Below are positions 11,264 through 25,253 of a stretch of DNA of 64,000 nt, in pieces. The stretch's first letter is position 1, and every line of letters starts with the position of its first letter. The position numbers were made by a program, and so were the translations under genes. The DNA lies in NCBI RefSeq assembly GCF_929443795.1, contig NC_064891.1:32506001-32570000 (forward strand), given 5' to 3'. Source of the stretch: Astur gentilis (lineage: Eukaryota; Chordata; Aves; Accipitriformes; Accipitridae). The notes beneath the pieces are model-generated. The model ran no database searches, was not told where the DNA came from, and saw only the letters and a list, made by a program, of their open reading frames with translations.

Positions 11264-11479
11264 TTATTCCTGCTCCTGTTCCCCACCTCCGCCAACAGGA
11301 GTCCTTGGTATGCTCAGTGCCACTCCCCACCTTAGCCATGCAAGAGTTCCTGGTACAGTCAACGGACACTTAACTGCCCAACTCATTACACAAATGCTAA
11401 GGCCTACCAGGAATTCCCGAGATCACAGAGCAGCTCGGGGTGTGTGCGTGGGGGGGAATACACCAGCACACAAGCCCAT

Positions 11480-12240
11480 TTCCACTTTTTACAGTTGCTT
11501 TTTACATTACCATTACATCCTCAGTGATAAACCAACAGAACTTTTGTTCAAGTTTCAATACCAGCGGCCTAAAATCACTACTCTAAAACCTAATTCTGGA
11601 AGCCATTAAAGGTCTGTCCTAGCTGCACCCTGGAGCTCTGCTTCTATCATACCTCCAGCTCCTAACCCAGGAACAGAATACAACAGCTGCAGCTTTCTTC
11701 CAGGAGATCCAGATGTAGCAGTATGCAACTGTCTGGTAGGTACAGCACTGGCTTTGAAAAGTAAGACTATTCCCCCCCACACCCCAAGTTACAGTAACTA
11801 TAGCACATATTATTGAAAAAAAAAAAAAAACCAAAACCAAAAAAACACAAAACTACCTTAGGCCTATTCTAGCTCTCCTCTTTTTCATCTGACAATTTCT
11901 CTTTCAGTCTTTAGTCTTAGTCTTCTTTTGTTTGCTTTTCTTTTTCAGATTCCTAACTTTATTCTGAGCCAAGTCCTCTGATGACTTCATACACAGCTGT
12001 TGCCGTGAAAAAAATCTGCATTGCTCAAAGTTGCTCCAATCCCTCAACAGGACTGCGAGACAGAGCCAGGAGTCCTGCTTAACCAGACCTCCTCCCACCT
12101 GCTTGATTTCCCTGTCTGCAGGCAGCGCAGAACAGAGCATCCTGACTTACGGGGTTTGCTGCACCAAAACCCAATTCTGCATTATACAAGCTGTGAGAAG
12201 CAGCTCCTACCAGCTTTGACTAGCACATGGAATGACAGAA
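11480..12240. other. Intergenic sequence between the candidate LTR region and the RPL34 3' end
   Basis: Nothing recognisable apart from an A-rich run at about 11815-11845 and T-rich text near 11920-11950. There is no supported ORF. Confidence 0.5.
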
Positions 12241-12262
12241 CACAAGAAAAGTGGAGCTTTCA

Positions 12263-12268
12263 TTTATT
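12263..12268 (-). terminator. RPL34: RPL34 polyadenylation signal AATAAA
   Basis: Plus TTTATT gives AATAAA on the minus strand, 21 bases after the RPL34 stop codon. The very short 3' UTR implied is typical of ribosomal-protein messages, and cleavage is expected near 12245. Confidence 0.85.
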
Positions 12269-12289
12269 GGGCTGAAACTACAAATAGAT

Positions 12290-15126
<2,837 letters not shown>

Positions 15127-16025
15127 TTTTTACACCTAAATTAGTCAAAAACAAAGCAGCGCTAGTTTAAGGGCTCCAGGTCCACATATAAGTTCACATA
15201 TCACAGCAGCACCTGCACTGAAGCACTGGGCCAGACCTGAATCGGCAGCAGCTGGTTCTGTATTAGTATTAACAAAATTAAAGCATTTCCTCATCAATGA
15301 CAGCCAACAGAACTACACTAAAAAACAACAAAACACGGGACAGTGGGTAGACTGGGATTTGCAACGCACTTCGTCCAAACTAACTTGAACGCAGTACAAC
15401 GTCGGGGTCTTGCCCGTATGATGTCAGCTCCCCTAAAACATCCTTAAAGCTTTAACAGCTGTGTATTTTCTCATCAACGTAAGCTTCGTTGGCAAGGCTG
15501 AAAACTTCCAGCCGAAGCAAACGCCATCTTCCCCATCCCATCTGACAGCAAACTGCGTCGGTCACACCCGAGGCCCAGACCGGGGCCTTCTCCGGGCCCA
15601 GCACAACGCGACGAGGGCAGCGACACCCGCAGTACCCGGCTTCCGCAGCGGCGCAAGGGAGAAAAGCCCCAGCGAGGCGCCGGCAGCCTTCGGAGCCCCT
15701 CAGGGCAACCCCCCCGCGGCCGGGGCTGGCACTCCTCGGGCGCTGGGCCGGGGGGGAAGCCGGGGCCAGCGCGGCAGCCCCCGCCGGCGGCTCGCAGCGG
15801 CCCGGGAGACGCGGGCCCTTGCCGGGAGCCCCGCCGCGGAGGCCTGGGAAGGCCCAGCCTCTCCGCCGCGTAGCTCTGGCCCCGCCGCTGCCGGCCCGAG
15901 CGCCGGCAGCAGCGCCGCCCGCCCCTCACCACAGCTCCCCGGGGCCCCTGGCCGCCCCCGCCGCCCGCCGGGCCGCGGATGGGGGCGGATGGGCACCGAC
16001 AGCCCTCGTCGACCCTCCGCCATAC

Positions 16026-16053
16026 CTGGCGCCGCCGGACCCGGAAGAGGAAG
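16026..16053 (-). other. RPL34: RPL34 non-coding exon 1 with TOP-like start
   Basis: On the minus strand a pyrimidine run CTTCCTCTTCC (16053-16043) begins the inferred transcript. The exon ends GGCGCCAG before the donor GTATG (16025-16021). The start matches the 5' terminal oligopyrimidine (TOP) signature that puts ribosomal-protein mRNAs under mTOR-dependent translational control. The first intron would be 890 bases (15136-16025). The exact start base is inferred. Confidence 0.7.
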
Positions 16054-16150
16054 CGGAAACGCGCCGTTCAACATTGAAATAGTGGCGCTCTGGAACCCGG
16101 AAGGAATAGCCGTGGCTTGTCTCCTCGGCCGCTGTGGGGGAGCGGGCGCC

Positions 16151-16199
16151 GCCATGTTGTACGGAAGCGGAGGCGCACGGGTGGCGCCATGTTGTACGG
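16151..16199. promoter_or_regulatory. Duplicated YY1-type sites upstream of RPL34
   Basis: The 14-mer GCCATGTTGTACGG occurs exactly twice, at 16151-16164 and 16186-16199. That is 35 bases apart and about 100-145 bases upstream of the inferred RPL34 start. GCCATNTT is the core recognised by YY1, a regular activator of ribosomal-protein and other housekeeping promoters. The position and duplication suggest function; binding is inferred. Confidence 0.6.
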
Positions 16200-16346
16200 C
16201 TGAAGCGGGGCGGGGCGCCGCTCAGCGGCAGGAGCGGGCTGAGAGCCGGCCGAGGTGGAGGTGATGGAGGGAGGGGGGGGGGACGTGGCAAAGCACGGCA
16301 AAATCCTCTCTGCTGCAGCTGCTTCACTTTTCCCCGAGATTCCGGG

Positions 16347-16360
16347 AAAGCACGTGCTTT
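16347..16360. promoter_or_regulatory. Palindromic E-box AAAGCACGTGCTTT
   Basis: A perfect 14-base palindrome centred on CACGTG. It overlaps the end of a STAT-like TTCCGGGAA (16340-16348) about 300 bases upstream of the RPL34 start. It is a candidate binding site for bHLH factors such as USF or MYC/MAX. Confidence 0.4.
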
Positions 16361-17557
16361 TCTCCCTCCCTGCACCACATTTTTTAATTATTTTTTATGT
16401 TTTACAGAAAAAAACTATTTTTATAAAACATCAGCTTCTTTCCTCATGAAAGGACGTTTTGTTCTTCGTTATGGTAGTTACGTAGTCGTAGGCCCATAAA
16501 CCATTTCTCAGCGTGCTGTTCTAAGCTCTAAATTACTCATCCACCCTTTCCCGCGCCAAACCGGCAGATAACACACCTGGAAACTGTGTGCTCTTACACA
16601 AAAACTTACACCGGGAGAAGGCTGGTCCCCCTCGAGAGGGTTGCACCTTCCCTCTTTTTTGCAGTGCTCAATTTGTTCAAGAATACCTTGCCCTTGGGCA
16701 CCAAAATCCTAACCTCCCTTCCTCCCCAGACGCCCCCGCTACCGCCCGACAGCCGCCTTCCCGGGCGCTGCACCCGTCTGACAGGCTGATCCCGAAACTG
16801 GGCTCTGCGGAGAGCCACACGCTACCGACATTTGCCTAACGCCTCCTTGCCGCGCCGGCAGCTCCTGCTGGGAGTCTGGGGCAGAAAATCCTCTCGCCTG
16901 TTTACCAAGGCACGTACTTGCTGTCTCACGTGCTCCGGGGCAGGCGCTCAAGCAGGTATACGAAGGTATAAAACTTTCTCTGCTGCTCAGGTCAAAGGTC
17001 CACCTGACCCAAAATCCCATCTCCATGCCATAGGTACGTAGGAAAAGCCTAGGGCCTAGCCGATCTTTCCCTTAATACACCCTCCCCACGTTCGGCAGTC
17101 GGCATCTTACAAGCTGCCTGAGCTGGGTTTTGTTTTCTGACTTTTGTATTTAATAGCCTCTGGTAGATCCCTGAGGAAAGAAAAGAAACGGCAAGAGCGT
17201 GAGATGGCTTGTCAGCGTCCAGGAACAGCATTCCGGTGGTGGTAGATCTGCTAAATCTGCCGTTACTAAAAAAGTAAACACGCAAAAGCTACCCCTATCA
17301 GCCCCTTGCAATTGCATTAAGCACCGCTTTCATAGGAAGGAAGGGAGGAACGCTCGCTGGAAGGAGCCCCACCGGATCGCGCTTCTCCTCCCAGACGTTT
17401 CTTTCAGCTCCCTTCCCACCCACGCAGATCCCTGACAAGCTGAGAAGGACGTCGACAAGCAGAGCCGGCCCCTGCGGGCTGAAATCGGCAGCTGGCTGGC
17501 GATAGGAAAGCCCCCGCTATCCATTTGTGGCCTCCCTAACGGGTCCCGCTCCCACCC

Positions 17558-17692
17558 TGCCACGTGGCACCGACACGTCAAAGGCCAAGAGATTTTAAAA
17601 CGCGCGTTTCCATCCCTTCTGCTGCCGCCGCAATTGGTGCCGGCTTGTACGGGCAAAATCTTCACGTGGCGTCAACGGGAAATCGCCACGTG
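17558..17692. promoter_or_regulatory. Cluster of three CACGTG E-boxes
   Basis: CACGTG occurs at 17561-17566 (within the 12-base palindrome TGCCACGTGGCA), at 17663-17668 and at 17687-17692, in a locally CpG-enriched block. Further copies lie at 16927-16932 and 16351-16356. This may be an upstream control element or the promoter of a non-coding RNA. No transcript is evident. Confidence 0.4.
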
Positions 17693-20600
17693 CAAGGAGC
17701 ACGGGATTGGGCCCTGAAATGCTCTTCTGCGCTGCTGGCCTGAGCAATGCTCTATAATGATAACCAAGGACCCGTACATTAAATATGTAGGATGCCGCTG
17801 CCGTCGTTAGCGGCTTCGGCTTTGCTTTTGGAGCGTAGCAGGTGCTCGGAAAGCTTTGATGTGTGCTCCTGGCCTTATTTACGGGTTTGTAACTTGCAGT
17901 TCATTGTACCGCATCCTCCCTGTTTTCGATCTATAATTATTATTTTGGTTAATTATTGACTCTTTTTAAGTGCAAATTATGGACACCAGATTTTTTCTAA
18001 TTCGTAAAAGAAGAGAAAATATGTATGAACTAGATTTTAGGGTATATTTAAAATAGGAGCATATTTCAGACGACAAGTAAATTTCAGAGCAATTAGAGTA
18101 TTTAATATGAACTTTCTAGGCCCAGGGCCCTGAGGGGAATAAGAAAGCCAATTAAATTAGATTAAATAATCATGCCTAAATATAAAAGTGTAACAGAATC
18201 CAGTTGTTAAAGAACAACACTATTAAATTATGATGGAATAGTTTAGTTTAGATATTGTCAGTGCAACAGGTAACTATTTTATTATTGAACAACAGTATCG
18301 ATATTTTTTTGAACTTACCTGATGATTTGGGCTCTAAACTCAACTGGCGTAAATTTTAGGAGCTGTCGGTTAAATTCCAGTGGTTCGCTTCTGCTGATGC
18401 ACTGGCCTAGTTTTTCAAACATTTGCCATTTATTTTGTAAGAGGACCAGGGCTATCAGGCAAACGGCTCACCAGAGCATCTAGAAATGTTAGCTTTATGA
18501 CAACTGGTTTAATGCTATCTCATGTGGGGATAAGATTTGAAGCAGGAGCTCACTAAGCCCATTTTGTACAGATTAGTGCTAGTCAAGTGATTCTCTCATG
18601 TTCTCTGCTACTCCTACCTCTTCACAGGACCAAACCATCTCTTTGGGGAGCAGTTATTTTCTGTGTCTGAGATGTCTCATTAACTCTTTCTGCACTTCTT
18701 ATTTCCTTGAGTACAACAAAGGGGATGGACTAGCAAACGCACAACCCATCGACTTGGAAACGTAACGGTGGCATCCTGTAAAACCCATTTTTCCCCTTCT
18801 AGGGTGTCCAGTGGAAGCATAGGGCCTAAGGGTGTGGGCTTTTTTCCTTAAGAAAACTGGAGGTTGGCTTCCAGGCTGTATTTGCTTATTGGCAGTGGAA
18901 AACTGGAAACCTCTTTTCCACCAGAGATGATTAGGAAGATAATCACGTCTGAGGGCAGATTAGTAATGTGGTGCATTTTGCATCAGCCAGCAAGTTGTCA
19001 CCATATTCTGCTTACTGCACCAGAAGAACAATTTGTTCACAGTTTTTGGTACAAGACCAGTTCTTGGTATGTTGATCATCCCTGCTTCCTTTTCCACGTG
19101 GTCCTGTCCTTACCTCTCTTTTTTCTGGAAGTCCCTACCTATGTGTACAACCATTCACTTGGTCTCATGGGAAGTTCCACCAGAGCAAGAGTGAGAGTGC
19201 CCAAATGAGTAAGGCTCGATAAGTGCAGCTGAACCCCCAGAAAGCATCCCCCTTTACTTTCCTCACCCTCCTGTCCCACTTCCAGGGATCTCCCAGGCCG
19301 CACGAGGACACTGCTGCTCCATTTACTTCTGTTCCCAGATCCTTCTAGGGCTTTCCGAATGCACCACAAGCTTCAATGAAAAAATGAGAGATTGTTTTCG
19401 CTCGTATTCACTTGCTGTCACTACCAACCTTGACTGGCAAATTCTAAGAGGCATGGGAAGGAAAGTGAGCTTGTGTGCAAGCATATACTGGGTACTGCAG
19501 AGAGGAAAAAAAAGCAATAGCTGAGGGATACACTGCTTCCGTTAAGCCGCAGCCACAATACCATTTCTATGAACAGCAGATGGATATGTTTTAGAAATGT
19601 CTCATTGAAATTGGAATCCAACCTCAGGTGCCACTCGGATACAACCAGTAGGATTAGGTCTGTAAATGAGGGAAGGAAGCGAGAAACCTTGGAAAAGTAC
19701 TAGCAACTGCCAGAAAGGGCAGAAAGAAGAGGAGCACCTATGGCCCGTTGTCCTTCCAGAGATATTTTTTTTTCTTAAAAATCCCATTCCTTTTCCTTGT
19801 TAACTATGTGGTATTTGTCACAATCTGATTATATTCATTTATATCAACATAACCCTCCATAACACGGACCTGTGCAAATTACGTTATGAGAAACTGTAGT
19901 TCATTTCCATTTCAGTGGAGCTTGTTAAACAAGCAAAATTATTTTGTAGCAAAGGGAAAAACAATTTAGTGGAATGCACTCCTAGCATAGGAAGTACATA
20001 ACATCGTATTTGGGTTGAAACTTTTTCTGTCAGAAATGTCATAACCCCGTAAGAAAGAGAATTAAAATCCCGTTATTTTAATTTACATCTAGCCACGAGA
20101 TAAGTAAAGTTATCATTGAAATTCTAATTAAATAGGATGATTGACTAAGGTAGGACATCAAAGAAGAGAAGTGAATATGATAAGTCAAAGTCTTATTAAT
20201 TAGTCCGCGTGGAAGAAATTCCAGGGACGTCAAGCTGAGGCTGCTGCAAGGAGAAAAAAAGCAGACAAGAAAATGTGTGTTTCTTTGAAGTTAGGAACTG
20301 AGATAGTGATGGAGGTAATTGTGTCTGACTGGATCCAGTAATGAAGAGCCGTAAATCAGACCTAGGAATCGGAGGAAAGATTCTAGTAACGAATGTGGCT
20401 GCCCCCCTGCTGCGAAGAAACAGAATGCAGAGCTGACTAATTGACCCAGTCTATCTCCCAGTAGCTCTCTGTTATTATTTATTAATTTTTAATTTCTGAA
20501 TTATTTACGTTCTGGGAAATTATTTTTGACAGCCTGTTAGGCGTGCCAAAGTTAATGGAGGATGAAAGGACCGGTACTAGAATTAGCAGGGATGTAGTCA

Positions 20601-23360
20601 CAGGCTACTGAATTTAATGATTTTGGAAGGGAAAATTGATTTCACACAGCGTGTCACTTTATACTACTTTAGGGATACACCAGCTATTTGATTAATTGAG
20701 GAATAACCAACTCAAAGTATATTTGAAGTGTAAATGAATCACAGTGCTCAGCTGTTTATTTTTCCCCTTTTCTGATGAGAACACTGAGTTTGCTTAAAGT
20801 TGCTGATTAAAACCAATACAGGTAGGCCCCATACTCACACCTGCTTACTTTCTCCTGCCTTAGAAGAAAAAAAGAAAAAAAAAAATTCACCATCTGGAGG
20901 AGACATGCCATCCTCCAACTCACTTGGGACGGAGTTCGTCCTTCCTACACAACGCCTAATTAAATAGGCTTTGTGGGCAGTCCCCCTCCCACTGCGGAAA
21001 GTGTTTAAGACGGAGCAGGGTACCGAGCCCATGGGCAGCCCACGCAGCTGAGATGTGAATTCTGCGTGGTGATGGCTCACGGCCACTTTGCATCCAGTCC
21101 CCGAGATGAAATAGGGGTCCCTGGCCTACGACATCTCGTCCTCCTCGTATCGTACGGGGAAGGATGTGCCTCCCGGCGTCCTGCGCCCGGGATCAAAGGG
21201 GCAAAGCACCCTCGCTGACATGGCTTCCCATGGCAGATTTGGGTAAATCACTTAATTAAGGGCCGTGTAATCATCTGTGTGGTTACTGTGATTTTGGGTG
21301 TCCGTAATGTAATGTCTTCAGGTGGCTCCCAAACACCTTGACAATCTAGTTCCCCAAGTGCTTGTCCTAGCTGGTGTGAGTCCAACTTTCCCACTTTTGA
21401 AATAGGAGTAATTAAGGTTACTATTTGATAAAATCTCAGGGATTCTGCAAAAAGAGTGAGCGTGCAAGTCTTTCTTTGCAGAATTTTGGGGAGAGCGGTG
21501 AACACCAAATACTAGGAGTAGCTGCTCCTTTCTACAGAGCTGCTTACCACAAGAAATGACTGAAAAATGTCTGCCATAAATTGACATGGATCCTGTGAAC
21601 AGGTGAGAAAGCTGTAGGCTAGACTCCATTTTTAGTCCAATAAACAATAAAACTCCTTTGAATTGACTGGGACCAAACGGTTGAGTGAGAGGTTAAGTTT
21701 CGATGGGATCTGGTGGTTTGGACATCTTGCTGTTGCTTTGTTCTTTAACATAGGAAGGGCTACCTACCATGGCACATGTTGACCGTATTAGGAGAGGTAA
21801 AGAATAAGAAAAGGTCAATCACGCATCAGTGTACCTTTTTAAAAAAAAATATTTGCGTTCATGATTTAAAGATAGATGAAGAGGTACAGGAAGGTTTTGC
21901 TGCTTAGTTTCTCTAAGGGGTTTATCATTCATTTAAACACCTCCCTACGTTATTTTTCTGAGCACTTCAGGACCACTGGGAACATTTCTTTGTGATGTTT
22001 TACTGACAGGAACATGGAAGACTAGCCTGGGTTTCTCTGTTACCTTCTGGATTATACCAGTGGCAATTAGCTATGCAAGGAGGATCAGCTACAACAGGGT
22101 GTTAAAAGGGGATGTGTGACCTGTGGCCTCTGCTCTGGGGATTGCTACTTTATCACTTTTTTCAGCACATGCAGACTGGACTGGCTCCTAGAACAAAAGC
22201 CTGAAGCAAAACCTATTTTTTTCTGGGTCTCCCGAATCTGTGAGAGAACTTTGGTTTTATTTTGTGATTGTTATTAAAACTTTCTAAGGAAGAAATACTC
22301 TGCGTGATGTTGATAAAACGACACAAAATACGATTTTCAAGATTGCACTTTTTTGTAAAAAAATTGTATCACTGAAACTACACTCACTGCCGTGCAATCC
22401 TGAAGAGTTCAGTTCACCGGCAGCAGAATCGAGCGCCCCAAATTTCATAGAAAATGTTTTATGTATTTAGATGACAGCTTAAGAAAGAGCGAGCCATATC
22501 TTCAGATGCTACAGAACAATTAGGCAATTTATGCTACTTGAAGATCTGCCTTACAGTTTTAAAACGGTCAATGGAAAACTGAATACTTTCTATAGTACAT
22601 GTAGAAATTAACCCTAAAATATTTACATTCAACAAATGCAACTAAGTATTTGGATGAAGATAATTTAGCGTGCTCTGCTGTTCTATACCGGAATGAATCC
22701 ATCACAGAGCTGGCTTCTCCCTATTTCAATATTAAAACAAAAGGGGTATGCTTGCAGTGCAGCACCCTGGGAATTCAGCTCAGAAGTCCAATTAACAACA
22801 ACTAATTCCCCATACTGCCTATTTACCCCTAAGAGTTGGCTAGATATAATAAGTCATGCATTTTGCATTTAAGCTTTTAATGCCCAGAGGATAACAAAAA
22901 TCTATCCTGATCACTTTTTATTTTCATCATATGAAGACAGAAGAAAGCATCCCCCCTTCCCCCTTCAGTTAAGTGTATCCATATCTCGGCGCTAAGTCTA
23001 TGAAAGGAGCTGTCTCCTGCCTTCTCCCCCTGCCTCCCTACCCTACTTCTCCATAAATGCCTTCCTTCTTCAGGAAGACAGGAAGGTAACAATTCCTTTG
23101 GCTGTGTTTTCCGTATAGATAAGTACGACGTGGAATCATTCACCTTCGAACGATGATCTGCTGCTCATTCACTGGACCGAGTTTATCGCCCTTTGGACTG
23201 CCACACTGTATTGTATGCAGCGTATACTCCCCTCGCACTGGTTTTCACTACAGCAGCTATCAGGGTAGTGCCCTGCTGTGAACGTATTTTAAATGCCCTA
23301 AATGTAATATGCTGTAAATGGTAATGACCATGCTATAACATGCTAAAGATTAGGCAAATA

Positions 23361-23450
23361 CTTTCAATAATTAGAATGATCTTCTGCAGCTCAATTTTGC
23401 TTATAATGTAAGTCAGATTTGAACTAAATTCTCCAAAGGTAGAAGTCTAG
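23361..23450. repeat. Diverged dispersed repeat, copy A
   Basis: This segment aligns by eye with copy B at 25167-25253 in the same orientation. The shared order is CTTTCAA, GATC, CTGCA-CTCA, TTTTGC-TAT, AGTCAGAT/AGCCAGAT, TGAAC-AAATT and TCCAA. The family is unknown to me. It may be an old SINE or an ancient local duplication. Confidence 0.55.
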
Positions 23451-24912
23451 CACATTACTACACGCGTTAAATGCAAAAGGGAGAGAACCGGATTGAGAGA
23501 AAGAGCATATGTGCACATGAGGCTTTGGATATTCCTCGCTAGGTAGAGCCTAAACTGTACATTGAAAATTAAGGATACATTAAAATATCTAGTTATCCGT
23601 CCAGATACACTTTTACTGATGTTTAACAGAAAAAATTAAGACCTAGAGGTACGCGTATACCTCTGTGTTTATGAAGTTTTGCAACAAAGAAATAATGCCA
23701 TATAAGACAAGATTGCCGTGGTTGAAGGGAATCTGGAAGAAAAAGGAGTGGTTTGAGAAGAAAACAATGGAACCCATTAAAGCATAAAGCATATCACACT
23801 GCTTGATAGCAACGCAAAATGTGATGCCGTGCTGAAAGGTATGCCTGGATCAATATTAGGTAGCTGAGCCTACAGAGCAGCAGGTTATTGTACAGAAAGC
23901 TGCCTACAAAATATTTCTGCAACGCCGTACTTTGCTGTGTGTGGCAAAAAACCCCAGAAGTTGTTATTTTTTCATGAAGCTGTGATGAACTTGGCTTATG
24001 CTCGGGATCAGACTGGCTGGTCCTTACAGGGGTTTCTGAGTTGCATTATTTGCACTTTCAAGGCCAAATTTTCCGAGGGGCTCCCAGCCAGCGTTCCAAG
24101 CGCTCAGCTGCCGAGCTGCAAGCCAGGCTCCTCACAGGCCCAGGAATCGGAACGACTGAACAGGAACAGAGCTCTTACGAACATCCCAGACTAATGGGCT
24201 GATTCCTCTCTTAGCAGATATGCCTGTGACAGAAACTGAGACAGCTGAATGCAGTATTTGTGACATACTCCGATGGGAATTTTAGTCCCTGTCTCTACAG
24301 AGCTGGCGGGTGCAAGAAGGGGCCTCCTCTGAACTTCGGAGGAAGAGGGTTGGCTGCATCTCGTTCTCGAGCAGATTTTTAGATCGCCCTGCACCATCCT
24401 CCCTGTGAGCAGCAAAAAGAGCAAAAGTCTGTCAGGCTGATCCTGAAACGGGGCTCTGTGGAGAGCATCGCAGTACCCGCAGGTGGGTAACACCCCGTGG
24501 TCAAACTTCTCGCTCGCTGGGAAGCAGAGGAGGACGGCGGCACTAATGATTCTCTCCCTTCTAAAGCCGCTAGATTTTAAGTGCTTTGAGGAGATTGAAG
24601 ACAAGCATTAAATTTTGATTAAAGGGACACTGCCAACTTATATTAAGCTTAGAATTTAGGGGGTTGTAACAGGCAGGCGTAGGTGGACGGGAGCTTGCAT
24701 TTTGGGTGTAAATATTTCTTTGCAACAGGGTGAAGACAAGTATCTTATCTTTGAGCTGAGAACGGAAGGCATCAAAAATTAACTTGATTAGAAACAAAAG
24801 TAACATGGCCCACCAGTTTTGCTGCTGAGGGAGAAAGAAATGCAGATGGGAGATACCATGTAGATTCCCAAATGTATTAGAGCTCACCAGTTAAGTTTGG
24901 TGTGTGGGAAGC

Positions 24913-24937
24913 TTGTTTGTTTGTTTGTTTGTTGTTT
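24913..24937. repeat. (GTTT)n microsatellite
   Basis: About five copies of GTTT, ending GTTGTTT. Confidence 0.8.
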
Positions 24938-25166
24938 AATGTGGTTTTAACGGTGATAAAAAGCCACGCTAAAGTCCTGTTTTAAAGAACTGACTAGGGA
25001 CTGGAGTGAAAGGAAAGGTTACCGCAGGTAAGCTGGCACAAGGACTAAGCTGCATCTAGTGAATGCCTTTGTGTCTGCTTTTACATTATAGTGGAAACAC
25101 GTAAAAGGTGAAGCTATCTTGTGTTCAATGTATGGTCCACTGCAGCTGACGAGGGAGTAGCTAGTT

Positions 25167-25253
25167 ACTTTCAACGATCAGAGAGATTTCCTGCAACTCA
25201 TTTTGCCTATGATGGGAGCCAGATCTGAACCAAATTTTCCAAGGGGAGAGCCT
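25167..25253. repeat. Diverged dispersed repeat, copy B
   Basis: The partner of the segment at 23361-23450, about 1.8 kb away in direct orientation. It has the same succession of short matching blocks with a few small indels. Confidence 0.55.

Larger units (their letters stand above)
15540..16300. promoter_or_regulatory. RPL34: RPL34 CpG island and promoter
   Basis: A very CpG-rich block covers the RPL34 first exon, part of intron 1 and the upstream promoter. It has no TATA box. ETS-type CCGGAAG sites occur at about 16041-16046 and 16097-16103, and YY1-type sites lie further upstream (separate entry). The long plus-strand ORF across it (15461-16264) is compositional: it is rich in Pro, Ala, Gly and Arg and matches nothing I recognise. 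A divergent non-coding transcript to the right is possible, as in human, where a divergent RNA is annotated at RPL34. Confidence 0.85.

Noticed and set aside
15461..16264. 267-codon plus-strand ORF across the RPL34 CpG island
   Set aside because: It is made of Pro, Ala, Gly and Arg, as any open frame in such G+C-rich DNA would be. Other frames are equally open and there is no known domain.
21192..21199. TCF/LEF motif ATCAAAGG as an autoregulatory LEF1 site
   Set aside because: The 7-base core is expected many times by chance in 64 kb. A single match near a presumed LEF1 flank is not evidence.
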